A stretch of 64,000 nt of DNA from Diplolepis rosae (GCA_030998225.1 JAPYXD010000686.1:3224001-3288000), one strand, 5' to 3'. Shown: positions 22,010 to 32,460, numbered from the stretch's first letter. Made by a program: numbers and translations. The notes: generated by a model from the sequence alone, not told the origin.

Positions 22010-23394
22010 TTCCTATCTAAAGTCTAGAGCCAATTACCCTAACTATGTTCCTCTGTTTATTGTTAAAATTAACAATTAAACGAGTAGAGGACGAGCCAAA
22101 TGAATTAGATTGCAACTGATGTTAATAATAATTTATTGTAAAAATACAAATTTTATTTTAACCCAAGCGTCTTTTTTAGTTGTTGGTTACAGGCTGTTTT
22201 CCTTTGGTTGGTCGAGTCTGATTGGTCCAACCTTAAAGGAAAACACACCGTGAGTCTAAAGGGCTCAAAAGAAAATAGAAAAGAGAACTTTAATAAAAAC
22301 AATGTTCTTTTAACTTACCGGTTGTTGTTGATGAGGAGGCCTCTTGAAAACGATAATCCTTTAGGTTCCGTTAATCCTCTGGTAATCGGGTACCTCCCCT
22401 AATTACCCTTGTTGACCAATAGTGGCAGGTTAATCCTTTGTTTAACAGGTATCCTTATTTTGATACCTCGATGACAATGGCTTAAAATCCAGTTTTATCG
22501 AAATTCAGTCCGTTGTTATTAGATTGGTTTTCCCGAACACGTGGAAATTACGACCACATAGATTTATTGCGGTACGGCGACGAAAACCGGTTCTAACGAT
22601 GCTGCTCGATCGTACGCTCCCTTAGACTCCCTTAGACTGGTGATTAGGCCTTGCAGCCTGGCTTATATTGTCGTCTGTAGTCTCAACTCGTAGGTAGAAA
22701 GTATGGGAATTTGAGTTCCATGGTTTCAATAGCTTTTTCGAAGTCCATTAGAATCTTAGGTGTCAGTGTGGTGAGTTGAGATTATGGGCCAGTTTGCTGG
22801 TGTGCTGCGTTGGTGAGCTTAGGGACTCACACCGATTTTCCAAGTCCATGTGGGTCATGCTTTCGTGGTAAGGGTGTACTCACATCTTCTCAAGGGCTGT
22901 GTAAACCCGTACCACCAGGTTTTTAGGGAGATTTAGTCGCAAGGGTCAATGACATTATTTGTATACATAGGTAAGGAATAGAGTAACTATAATACAATTG
23001 TTGTATATAAATGGTGATTATGATTTGTTTATAATTCTATTAATCTTTATATTTACACATTGCTTTTGTTTATAAAATAACATAATAGAAATAGTTATTA
23101 AAAGATCGTATTTTATAATTAATTGCTGATTGTTGATTAACATCAAATAAGAATATTAACAATGATAATTATTATTATAAACATTATTATTATAAAATTT
23201 GAAGTAAAATTATTGTTACATAATATTTGTTGCACTTTGACAATTATTGTTACTAACAATATAAAATATTAATAATAATAGTGATTAATAATAATTTTAA
23301 ATACAAAGGTTGAAGTAATATTGTTGTTATATAACATTTTTTGCATTTTGTTAATTGTTGTTATTAAACACAGTAATAATGATAGTTAATAATA

Positions 23395-23397
<3 letters not shown>
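21957..23397 (-). repeat. 3' LTR of the provirus (truncated on the internal side)
   Basis: Aligns in the same orientation with 36541-38840 apart from the solo LTR inserted there. The identity is high ('tgtgacgtcc', 'agtcgcaagggtcaatgac' and many others). It stops matching at the TA microsatellite near 23400, so about 210 bp of U3 present in the other LTR are missing or replaced here. Confidence 0.8.
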
Positions 23398-23436
<39 letters not shown>

Positions 23437-23445
23437 TTTATTTAA
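23398..23445. repeat. (TA)n microsatellite
   Basis: A run of TA repeats at the point where the two LTRs stop matching. It is a likely site of slippage or deletion. Confidence 0.9.
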
Positions 23446-23459
23446 TAAATCTAATAGTT

Positions 23460-23697
23460 TACGTCCTGCGTCATGCTAAGCTTGTTTTTTATTCGTAGAT
23501 CGTTCGCTAGTGCATGTGTAGTTTATACAATCTTTAATTACCGTACAATTAGCAACGAATGTAGGAATATTATTGAAATATGTAGACGTAATTTCGTAGT
23601 TTGGACCTATAAAATCATATTTTATGCTTAACTCGTTAATTAGTTGCATAGGGCTAGTGACGGTGGCAGCGTTTATTGTTGTTAATGGTACTTTCAT
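23460..23697 (-). pseudogene. dsRNA-binding-domain (dsRBD) protein fragment
   Basis: The ATG at 23697 opens 'SPMQLINELSIKYDFIGPNY', matching the first helix and first strand of a dsRBD (P..L..E......P.YE). 'PTFVANCTVIKD' follows (strand 2), then 'TNKKQA', which fits the basic KKxAK helix-2 start. A stop falls there (23476-23478), and the same frame continues with 'HDAGRKLLDLL', the expected rest of helix 2. The domain is therefore almost complete and broken by one stop. A homologous piece lies at 58070-58200 (-). dsRBD proteins bind long dsRNA and include RNAi cofactors. Whether this belongs to the provirus or is a captured host-like gene is open. Confidence 0.55.
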
Positions 23698-23699
23698 TC

Positions 23700-23999
23700 T
23701 TTCTGAAACACGTAGAAAATATATTTGCAGAAAAAGTAGAAGTTGCTTATTTTTTATATATCTTTAACGAGTAAATTATAAGGCTGCAGTGCATGTTAAC
23801 AAAGCTTATATTCAATCGTATATTTAAAGGAGGTAAGTAGAGTATTTTAGTATAGGCTTTGTTCCTAAGTTAACTCAATGTTTTTATTATAAAATGTTTA
23901 TAATAATAAAAGTGGTGGCATGATTTATTTATTATTATTTTTTTTTTGAGAAAGGCAAAGGAAAAAATATATGTATTTTAATAATTTTCTTTTATTGTT
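23700..23999. other. AT-rich spacer
   Basis: No ORF or recognisable site. It lies between two minus-strand ORFs of the provirus 3' region. Confidence 0.5.
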
Positions 24000-24461
24000 T
24001 TAATCTCTTTCTAGTATAATAGTAGAAGCTTCGGAATCATATTCGTATTCCAAAGCTTCGCTGTCTGGATCTGATTCGGAGCCTGTGTCAGGTTCCGAAT
24101 CAGAAATTACTTCGTCATTTTGAATTGTGTGATTTAAATAAGCTATGCATTCATTACAAAGATTGGCCCTTTTTCGTACAAAACATATTTGTTTCTCACA
24201 GATGTAGCAATTTATATCAGAGATATTTTTAAACGGTATGCAAATACGAAGGAGGTCGCCTATATAAGGGACGTCCTCCTGGGGAATTTCTTTAAGAAAA
24301 CAATGTTCGCATAGTGGTTTTAAAGTGATTTGATGCATAAGTGTTATGCCATTAATGTCGAGGCTACTGCAACAAAAATAATCAGAATACTTTGTTTGTC
24401 TTGATGCAATCATTGTATTTTCCTTTGCGGCTTGGGGAGTGTGTTTATTCAAAGGCAGCAT
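24000..24461 (-). CDS. Cys-rich acidic accessory protein, 153 aa, unknown function
   Basis: Open from ATG with no breaks. Cysteine pairs occur in order: 'LCEHCFLKE' (C..C), a single C in 'LRICIPF', 'NCYICEKQICF', then 'LCNECIAYL'. This pattern could bind two zinc ions. The last 35 residues are very acidic ('SDSEPDTGSESDPDSEA'). It resembles the neighbouring ORF 24732-25088 in the order C..C - C..C - C..C and in the segment after it, so the two are probably ancient duplicates. I do not recognise the family. Its position is downstream of env in the - strand provirus. Confidence 0.5.
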   Translation of the reverse strand: MLPLNKHTPQAAKENTMIASRQTKYSDYFCCSSLDINGITLMHQITLKPLCEHCFLKEIPQEDVPYIGDLLRICIPFKNISDINCYICEKQICFVRKRANLCNECIAYLNHTIQNDEVISDSEPDTGSESDPDSEALEYEYDSEASTIILERD

Positions 24462-24731
24462 TTTCCTGTGAGAAAAATATTATGTTTTTAAGTCATAATA
24501 ACGACAACGAAAATTCGCTTTATGTGCTTAAATTGTAATTAAAGAAAAGAATCTCTACTAGAAAGATAGGCTGAATACATATCCACATTTTTTTCTCTTT
24601 TTTTTTTATTCATGCCACAATTAGAAGAAAAAGTATTTGGGAGCATTCAAGTTTAGATTCATGCATACTAAGGATACTTAATACTTTTCTTTTACATCTT
24701 TTTCATATTACATGCGTTATAAGATGAATTT

Positions 24732-25088
24732 TTATATTTCTATTTCAATTCCATTTTGTATGAGATTCTCATTGTCTAGGAACTTATCGATGCATTGGGT
24801 ACATTGAAAGGCTGTACAACAAATGGATATTATTGTGATGTTACAAAAGAAACAGACCGTATTAAATCGACGTATTTGTCCGATTGAATGCCAAGTGTTT
24901 CGACGTTCAAAGCTTTCTTTTTCATAATCTGACAATTTGAGGTAACAATATTCACAAATACGCATTGCATAAGATTGTATAGGATTTAATTTAATGATTA
25001 TGATGAGAGTACAAATCCTTAACATGTCGCTTCTCGAGTTCCTAGAATAAAAGGGTCTTTTTACCATAATTTTTATTGGTGACAGCAT
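24732..25088 (-). CDS. Cys-rich accessory protein, 118 aa, paralogue of the next ORF
   Basis: Intact frame from ATG. It shows 'ICEYCYLKLSDYEKESFE', 'VCFFCNITI' and 'QCTQCIDKFLDNENLIQN', spaced like those of 24000-24461, but lacks the acidic tail. A basic N-terminal stretch ('KRPFYSRNSRSD') could bind nucleic acid. Whether it is translated on its own or by splicing is not known. No homologue is visible in the + strand copy, which has an F-like env in this place. Confidence 0.45.
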   Translation of the reverse strand: MLSPIKIMVKRPFYSRNSRSDMLRICTLIIIIKLNPIQSYAMRICEYCYLKLSDYEKESFERRNTWHSIGQIRRFNTVCFFCNITIISICCTAFQCTQCIDKFLDNENLIQNGIEIEI

Positions 25089-25223
25089 GCAGAGAGATTA
25101 ACTAAACAAAAGTAAAGAATTAGATTAGTAGTCATAATTACACACATATACTCATGTTATTAAAAATTAAAACTAAAATAAAAGTGGCGTGCGTAAAAGA
25201 TTCATGCTTATCGTCTAACAATT

Positions 25224-25825
25224 GTAATAAGGATTTGATGGACTAAATCTACATTTCATGCACTTTTTATAGGAATTTGTGGGTGATTGGTTGTATGAGG
25301 TTGAAGGTTGAGGAATTGGGTGGATTGGTAAGTTATGTCTGATTCTTTTTTTGAAAGGCAGATTATTTATCTGTTTTATATTAGAACGTTCATTTTTGTT
25401 TGATTGTGAAAGTGGATTGGTTTTTAAAGAATTGGATTCTAAATTTACAGTTAAATTTTGAAAGTCATTTTTAAGATTATTAGTTTTTTCTGTTTCTATT
25501 TTCTTAAGTCTTTCATTTGATCAGTTGTACAAAGGCTCATATACGTTGAGGATGTATTTGAATATTTGATGCGGAAAGTTAACATTTGTGGTTTTGAGAT
25601 TCGGAATTTTTTACAAGTATTTTGTAATTCTTGGAAGGATTGATAGGAATTGGAGACTTGGGCTTCTATTTCCGGTATCATATTCAATAATGTTTCTGTA
25701 ACATGCTGCTTTGTTAGTTCAGGATCATATGCCAGCCCAGTTACTTTTTGTTTTTTATACTCTGCTGTGATTTCAAAAAATAATTCATTTTTCTTACCGT
25801 TTTTTAATTTATAAGAGTAGTTCAT
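25224..25825 (-). pseudogene. dsRNA-binding-domain accessory protein after env, broken
   Basis: Starts at ATG 25825, 11 nt after the env stop. Residues 1-55 read as strands and helix 2 of a dsRBD ('FFEITAEYKKQKVTGL', then 'TKQHVTETLLNMI'). Residues 60-105 start a second one ('ELQNTCKKFRISKPQML'). A stop at 25496 ends the frame. The adjacent frame continues to about 25224 and ends with 'CMKCRFSPSNPYYNC', a Cys-rich tail comparable to the zinc knuckle at 46059-46307 of the + copy. The + copy at 44951-46055 is its counterpart. An RNA-binding, possibly RNAi-suppressing role is inferred only from the fold. Confidence 0.5.
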
Positions 25826-25836
25826 GCTGATTACTT

Positions 25837-27594
25837 TTAAAAGTGGAAAGTTTGAGGTATATTAGATAGTTCTGTTAGTTCATTATGTGGATATAGGCTG
25901 GATGATTCTTTTTTCCTTTGTTTACCTGTTTTAATGTTTTCTTCGAGTAGATGTGTAGATATATCGGGTGCTGAAGGATTTGTATCGAGTGATTCTTGTT
26001 GTTGGTCCTGTGTCCTTTGGTTTTCTCTACCTAAATGTAATAGAAGATTAGTTACGGAGTCCCAAATAGCTCCTATTAAGTGAAATGACCAGCCAAAAAC
26101 AGTGTAAAGTGCATAACCGTGAATTACGGTATCAATTATTATTTTAATGCCTCTTATGATAATGATTACTTCTATAAATCCTGCGCTAACTGTGCCGAAA
26201 TTCGAGAATACTGTCCATATTTTTGTCCAAGTTGAGTGAGCAATTTTTTCAATAGTTTCCTCATCTGAAAGATTCATTAACGAGATTCCATGATTTAAAG
26301 TAGATTGACCCATGATTCCGCGAGATAGTGTGTTGAGAACCATCGGTTTTTCCGCGGGAAACATTATATGATCGCGCAGTTTGTTTAAATCCGATTGAGA
26401 ATATATTCCGCTTGTTTCAAGATGAGCTGGATTTGTATATCGCCATGTGGGTTTTGTCAAAGGTTTCATTGTTTCTGGGGGTAAAGATTGGATTTGGAAT
26501 TAATTTATACCAAGCATTTCCTAAAAAATACATAATTGAAACAAAAGAGTTACAACTTGTTTAAGTGCCTTTGTTTGTTAAGATGTGAGTTGTCGGTGTA
26601 ATAAAAAAAGTCTGATTTCCTCTATAGATTGGTAGGTGTAAATAACATTCTTCTGTTTTGCGATATTTAATCTCAATTGGGATACATTTAATTATATGCA
26701 CAACTTCTCCTGCAATTATCGACATGTAACCTGGACCTTTGATTAAATGGTAAGCAAATTCATCAGGAGCTTGAGTAGCTAAAATTAAAGTATTTTAAAA
26801 AAATTGTTGCTCTAATTTACATTTTTGAGTTAAAACATCATGATATAGTTTGTCTACTTCATTACGAATGTATTTGCGTAACCTTTATATAATATTTCAT
26901 ATTTATTAAAATTGCAAATGTCATCTGGTAAAGGATTCCAGAAGGGTTGTCCTCCTTCCATATAAACACAATGAGATTCGGAGAGTGAACATATGACTCC
27001 CGATCGCAGGTGAATTTTGGTTATATTTAGATTGACTGGAGTATAATATTCTTGAAGTGTTATTTTTATTACGCCTTGTACGATTACATTATTCCATGTG
27101 CCAAAAGGGTCTGAATATTGAGTTCCAGAGCAATCTCCATTCCTAGCTAAAGATCCAGCTAGTAATACGTTGTGATAAGATGTTTGATTAACTTTTAAAT
27201 TTGAGATTTGTAGGTTTTTGTCTAAAGATATTTTTCCTGATGAGTGTAGTGTGTTACATTGTTGATGTGAAAGTTCATGTATGTATTCACTTTGTCCATT
27301 ATTTACTGCTGAAATATGTTTATGTATTCCACAGTGAGATATTGTACGTCTAATGACTATCTTGCATTGTCTTACTTGGGTCAGTGTAAAATCACTAATT
27401 TGTAAGAGTTGAATGTAAGTTGTTTCTACGTGTAATTTAGGTTTAGGTATATCGCATTCTCCTACCTCAAGCAGAGACAGTGTTGTTAATTTAAGTTGAT
27501 TCCATCCACAGTCGTATCCGATGATTGCTCCTACAGTCCTTCTCATCAATGTGAGCATGACTAAGGTTGTCAGTTTTTTCTTTCCGGACCCCAT
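25837..27594 (-). pseudogene. env: Chuvirus-like glycoprotein env gene, broken
   Basis: The N-terminal frame (27594-26854) begins with a short hydrophobic leader. Next comes the segment 'IGYDCGWNQLKLTTLSLLEV', a block I associate with chuvirus-type glycoproteins. Paired Cys (C in 'QCKIVIRR', 'SHCGIHKH', 'QQCNTLH') follow. A stop ends it at 26854. The middle is decayed with further stops. The C-terminal frame (26469-25837) has hydrophobic segments 'AGFIEVIIIIRGIKIIID' and 'LYTVFGWSFHLIGAIWD', expected for a membrane anchor, then a hydrophilic tail. The + copy at 40789-44817 is homologous. Class III-type glycoproteins of this sort mediate entry. This copy is not expressible as a single protein. 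Confidence 0.65.
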
Positions 27595-27713
27595 GTCTAG
27601 AAAAGGAATTTTTTTAGTTAACAAATTTTTATTCGTTTTCAGAAATAAAATTTATTTGTTAACTGATTTGTTATTCTTTTTTATATTGGGTATAATAAAT
27701 ACTTTTTCAATAC

Positions 27714-27995
27714 TTATTCAACGAGATCGCAAATTTCTGCTAATAATCCTTGTCCAGATTGTCGTAAACTTAGTATACAATTGTGGTATGCAAGTAGACC
27801 ACGAGTTTTTATTGCGAGTATTATGTCTTCTATAGTCGATGGTTTTGTTATATCATAAAGCCATAGTGGAATGTTATGATCATCTCGGTTGAAGATTTTA
27901 TTTCTTATTAGGAATGGCCAAATTGTTACTATATCTATGTTGTTGACAAGAAGATCGCAATATTTATCTATTCTTTTTCGATGGATGGGATCCAT
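27714..27995 (-). CDS. CARD-only-like small protein, 93 aa
   Basis: The ATG at 27995 lies 31 nt after the pol stop, and the protein ends just before env. The whole length fits one caspase recruitment domain: six likely helices, starting with 'IHRKRIDKYCDLLVNNI' and 'IVTIWPFLIRNKI', an Asp pair 'NRDDHN', then 'EDIILAIKTRG', 'LAYHNCILSLRQSG' and 'GLLAEICDLV'. The run 'RG..AY...L.SLR..G...LA' is the most typical part of the CARD pattern and resembles apical caspase and adaptor CARDs. The frame has no stops even though neighbouring pol and env are broken. A homologue sits at the same position in the + copy (40388). A decoy of apoptosome or inflammatory-type CARD assembly is a hypothesis. Death-fold relatives (DD, PYD) are the main alternative. 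Confidence 0.65.
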   Translation of the reverse strand: MDPIHRKRIDKYCDLLVNNIDIVTIWPFLIRNKIFNRDDHNIPLWLYDITKPSTIEDIILAIKTRGLLAYHNCILSLRQSGQGLLAEICDLVE

Positions 27996-28029
27996 CGAAT
28001 AACGATATCTGAAAGTAGTTTCCAATTTA

Positions 28030-28839
28030 GTCTGCTTTATTTAATCGAGCACGTTTTAGTCGATTAATATGTACTACTTTTGGCTTATTTTTAATTTGAA
28101 TTTTAACATTCCCTTTTCCTAAAACTTCTAAAATTTTATAAGGACCAGAATATTGATTTTCGAGTTTTTTAGGTTTCGGACCACTTAGTAAAAATACTTC
28201 TTCATCAACGTTGAAATTTTGTGGGCTTATATTTCAATCGTAGTATTTTTTTGATTTTTCTTTTGCTGCAATAAGATTATCTCTAGCAATTGCTCTTATT
28301 TCATGAAGTCGGGTTACTAATTTAATAAAGTAATCATCATATGTTTCTAGTTTTTCATGTTCTGGAAGGGGTTCGCTTGAAGGTTGTCTGGCATGAATGC
28401 TTGTGTTGTTAGAAAATGTGGCTAGTTCTATCCAGTCATCCCATTCAGAATTTTTACTAACAAATTGTTTTAAATATTCAGCAAGTTCATGATGAGATCT
28501 TTCCAAAGATCCATTTGATTGTGGATGAAAAGCTGTTGTTTTGAATTGACGAATTCTAAATATTTTGCCTAATCTTCGGATAAGATTACTTAAGACATTT
28601 TTTCCTTGATCAGTAAGAACTGCTCTAGGTGATCCGAAAATGCATATAAATTTCTTCACAAGAGCATCTGCTATAGTACTTGCGAGAGAATTAGGAAGTG
28701 GTATTGCTAATGAGTACTTAGTAAGGTTATCTTGAATTGTTAATATATATTCGTTTAATTTTTGTGTCACAGGCAATGGACCTACAATGTCCATAGAAAC
28801 TTTTTCAAAGGCAGTTGCAGGAGTATCAATTATTATCAT
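28030..28839 (-). pseudogene. pol: Ty3/gypsy integrase, broken
   Basis: 'SMDIVGPLP', 'LTDQG' and 'GSLERSHH' carry the D, D and E catalytic residues. The sequence between 'FSNNTSIH' and 'ARQPSSEP' is shorter than in the + copy, so about 15 residues are deleted. A stop falls at 28234. The C-terminal domain continues as 'ENQYSGPYKILEVLGKGNV' and 'VVHINRLKRA' to the pol stop at 28027-28029. The HHCC finger upstream (28900-28990) is frameshifted right after 'SALGGHKG'. Confidence 0.85.
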
Positions 28840-29832
28840 AGGTTCTTTTGTTTTTACCCGTACAAGTTTTTTTAATTGACATTTTAAACAAGTTTGAATA
28901 CATTTTTGAATATCTAGTTTCCTTTATGTCCACCTAAGGCCGATGAGTGAGCTTCTTCGATTAATTGAGATTTTTGTTCTTCAGTTGCATATTGTGTAAT
29001 TCCATTACATATTATGATTTTTATTGATGAGTCAAAAAAAGCTAATTTTATGGTACTTAAAACTTCTTCCCATGAAATATTATTAATTTCTGGTGTTTTT
29101 GCTATACTAATTGTGCGTAATTTAAGGCTCTTTGCTTTTGAATGAAGTGAACTTAAATTTTCTTTTCATTCAGATTCTATTGGTAATGCTAGGTGGTACT
29201 GTAGTCCTCTACGAAATTCTTGTACATGACCTACGCAAAGATTTTTAAATTGGGGTAACTCGTTACGTTTCAGTAAAATTTTAGAACCATTATCTCGTGG
29301 TTCATTTTTGGTTGAAATAAAATAAGCATAATTGTCCTTACGCATTGTAAGTTGATCTCGACATTCGATTATATTGCGGTTTATCTTTAAGTTTACGGCC
29401 GGCAGGTCCTTCTCAGCGGGGGGCAGTTCCGGTGGCGGTCGATTTCCTAAGTCTTCAGATACTATATTTTGAGTTTGTGTGTCTAGGTCATTATTAAAGT
29501 CTTCATTATTTTCTTATTCGGTATCTTCTAAATGATGATTTTTGTGTTGTAGAGAATTTTCTTCCATTAAAATATCGGATTCATCAGAAAAAGAATCCAA
29601 ATTTGTGTTTTCTTTGATCAAAGGATTTTTATTAAATTCATAATCTGAATCAATTTCATTTCCATCTTCTTCAAGATCATAATTTTCTTTTTCTTTCTGT
29701 TTCTTTTTCTGAGGTTTGTTCTTATTTTTGATTAAAATTTTTAGTGTAACCTTTCTTGGTCTGCCTCTTTTTCTCCCAGATATAGGTACTGATATAGTTT
29801 TATTCTTAATAATTTTTCGTTTTTATTTTCTC
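28840..29832 (-). pseudogene. Pol linker and integrase N-terminus of the provirus
   Basis: Minus-strand remnants only. The zinc-finger part of integrase is damaged at about 28920. Upstream is an acidic and Lys-rich linker with several stops (for example near 29515 and 29830). It corresponds to 19000-20280 of the + copy. Confidence 0.6.
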
Positions 29833-30010
29833 TTAGGAGGTTCGTTGTCGCTTTTCTTCGTCTTTTTCTTCATTTGAGTCTGAAAAATCTTTATATCTTG
29901 GCTGCTTATATATTTTCACAATTTGTTTTCTTGCTTGATTTCGAGTCAATATTGCATTTATTTTTGACTCTAGTTTTGTATTTTGTTTTTGCTTCAATTC
30001 TGATAATATA

Positions 30011-31302
30011 CTAGGTTGTTCAAAAAGTTTTGAAAGCGGAAATGAAAATACGTTTTTTTTGGTGAAATCACTTTTATTGCTCAGTATAATCTCCCATAAG
30101 ATCAATAAATTTGGTCCAACGGTCTTCCAACTTGTTTATCCCATCATGGAAGTGACTTTCTGAAAGGCCTGCAAAATACTCCTCTACGACGGCTATAACC
30201 TCTTCGTTTGATGAAAAATGCTTCCCACGAAGGAATTTCTTGAGGTGTGGGAACAGCCAGAAGTCAGAGGGAGCTAAATCAGGCGAATAAGGTAGATGCT
30301 GCAACAATTCGTACTTTAATTCGGTTATTTTAGTGATGGTTTTTTGAGCTGTGTGAGCGGGTGCATTGTCTTGATGAAAAATGATTTTTTTCTTCTGCAA
30401 ACCGGGTCTTTTTTCACGAATTTTTGCATCCAATTGATCCAAAAGGTTACAATAATATTCAGAATTTATTGTTTTGCCAGTTTGGAGATAATCCACCAAT
30501 AAAATCCCTTTTGCATCCCAAAAAACTGATGCTAACACCTTCTTCGCCGATTTCTGGACACGAACTCGCTTCGGTGCCGAAGTGCCTGGTTCACACCACT
30601 CCTTAGCCTCTTGTTTTGATTCAGGATCATGATGGAAGACCCAAGTCTCATCCATAGTGATGAATCGACGCAAAAAACCCTTTTTATCCTTTCGAAAACG
30701 CTCCAAATGTTGCTCAGAAAGTCGCATTCGAACGTGTTTTTGTTCCATTGTGAGCGAATGCGGCACCCATTGTGCACAGAGCTTTCTGAAACCCAAAACT
30801 TCACGTAAAATATGACTCACACTGCCTAATGAGATGTCTAGGGCCTCTGCTAAATCTCTCTTGGTCAATCGACGATCTCCCAAAACCATATCCTGTACTT
30901 TTGCTATGAATGCTGGTGTTGATGCACTTTTTGGACGTCCTGAGAGTGGATCGACTTCAACGCTTTTTCGACCACGTCCAAACTCTAAAACCCATCGATG
31001 CACACTTGGAAATGAAGGAGCAGCTTCCTTTAACACTTTCGCCATTTTTGTATGAATTTCCGTTGTTGATAAACCTTCCAAAACAAAGAATTTTATCACT
31101 GCACGATATTCGGTTTTTTCCATTGTACAAAAATACACTGACACGTCAACTTCAAATGGCTTGTAAACAAGCAATGAATTGACAGAGTGGAATGACACTT
31201 TGAGTATGTTCATATGAAAGATGAAATCTTAAAATGGCGTAGAAGTTTTGGTTCTTCTACTGCTCTATAGATGTCGCTTTCAAAACATTTTGAACAACCT
31301 AG
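30011..31302 (-). mobile_element. Mariner, irritans-type, complete and intact
   Basis: The inverted ends CTAGGTTGTTCAAAA...TTTTGAAAGCG match over about 27 bp with one difference. TA lies on both sides (30009-30010 and 31303-31304). The length, 1292 bp, is normal for mariner. It sits in the RNase H-integrase linker of the provirus, whose sequence continues on both sides, and is the youngest insertion in the nest. Confidence 0.92.
30074..31123 (-). CDS. Mariner transposase, intact, 349 aa
   Basis: I chose the ATG at 31123 ('MEKTEYRAVIKFFVLEGLS') because the upstream codons fall in the 5' untranslated part and family members have about 345-350 residues. An N-terminal helix-turn-helix pair (about 1-110) includes 'LTKRDLAEALDISLGSVSHI', with the linker around 'WVPHSL'. 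The DD34D catalytic triad is present: Asp in 'TMDETWVFHH', Asp in 'FHQDNAPAH', and Asp in 'YSPDLAPSDFWLFP'. The sequence 'VFWDAKGILLVDYLQTGKT' points to the irritans subfamily. No stops or frameshifts are present, so it could still be active. The enzyme cuts at the element ends and inserts at TA. Confidence 0.95.
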   Translation of the reverse strand: MEKTEYRAVIKFFVLEGLSTTEIHTKMAKVLKEAAPSFPSVHRWVLEFGRGRKSVEVDPLSGRPKSASTPAFIAKVQDMVLGDRRLTKRDLAEALDISLGSVSHILREVLGFRKLCAQWVPHSLTMEQKHVRMRLSEQHLERFRKDKKGFLRRFITMDETWVFHHDPESKQEAKEWCEPGTSAPKRVRVQKSAKKVLASVFWDAKGILLVDYLQTGKTINSEYYCNLLDQLDAKIREKRPGLQKKKIIFHQDNAPAHTAQKTITKITELKYELLQHLPYSPDLAPSDFWLFPHLKKFLRGKHFSSNEEVIAVVEEYFAGLSESHFHDGINKLEDRWTKFIDLMGDYTEQ

Positions 31303-31309
31303 TATATAA

Positions 31310-32460
31310 GATTACCAAATTTTCGGTTTCGTCATCAGAGCTTGAATTTTGATTGAAGGATTGTTTTTCCTCGAGTTTTGAAGAATTTGTGGCTACCGGA
31401 GTTTCGGGCTCGCCATCAGAATTTTTGTCGTTAATATATGTTTGTATTAAATAGAAAGGATTTGTATGTTTCTTAGAATTTGTAGATTTTGTAGGATTTG
31501 TTGATTTTGTAGATCTTGTTTTCGTCTCATAATTCTCTTCTTTATCATTTTCTTTGATGAAATATTTTGAATCATTATTGTTTTTAGATTCAGCGGTAAT
31601 TGTTTTATTTTCATTTTCTTTAATATTCTCAACAGGATTTCGAGATAATGCATCAGCATTAACATTCGTTTTTCCTGCTTTATATACCACATCGAAGTCA
31701 TATTCGGCTAATTTAAATCTCCATCTTGTTACTCGAGAACAAGGGTCTTTAGAATTTTGGAACCATATTAATGGTTTATGGTCGGTTACTAGAGTAAATC
31801 GTCTGCTGTAAAAGTAAGGTCGAAAGTGCTGAACGGAGAAAAGTATTGCTAGTGCTTCTTTTTCATAAGTGTCGAATTTTCTTTCACTGTCACTAAGTGT
31901 ACGAGAAGTATAAGCTATCGGTTTATCTTGTCCTATTTTTCCTTGAGAAAGTATGCCTCCTATCGCATATCCGGATGCGTCTGTAGTTAATATAAAAGGT
32001 TTGGAAAAATCTGGTCGCTGCAGTAACGGTTCGTCGCATAATTTTTGTTTTAAATTATCGAATGCTACTTGCTATTTTTCAGTCCAAACAAAACGTGTGT
32101 CCTTTTTTAGAAGTTGTTTCAAGGGACTTGCAATTTTCGAGAAATTTTCTATAAATCTTCTGTAATAACCGGCTAAACCTAAAATTGTTTAATATTCTTT
32201 TCATTTTTTGGTCTTGAAAATTTTTGTACAGATTTTATTTTTTAAGGATCGGGTCTAACTCCGTTTTTGTCCTCAATGTGTCCTAAATAAGCTAGCTCAG
32301 GTCTGATAAATTCACATTTATCAGGTTGCAAATGTAAGTTACTTTTTCTAAGTCGATTCATAAGTTCATCGAATTTTGTTTCATGTTCTTCTAATGTATC
32401 TGCATATAGAACAATATCATCTAGATAAACAAAAAGTTCGGTTCCTTGTAATCCTGTTTA
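31310..32460 (-). pseudogene. pol: RT palm/thumb and RNase H of the provirus
   Basis: Read on -, after the stop at 32458-32460 come the catalytic 'FVYLDDIVLYAD', 'LAYLGHIEDKNG', and RNase H signatures 'FRPYFYSRRFTLVTDHKPL' and 'VNADALSRNP' (the end of RNase H). Stops occur near 32250 and 32190. After the RNase H end an Asn/Ser/Lys-rich linker runs to the mariner insertion. Confidence 0.8.

Noticed and set aside
22208..22402. 64-codon ORF that is repeated at 36778-36972
   Set aside because: The repetition comes from the two LTRs, not from a gene family. LTR U3/U5 sequence is not expected to code, and no domain is visible.
30424..31182. + strand frames across the irritans-type mariner
   Set aside because: Antisense shadows of the transposase.
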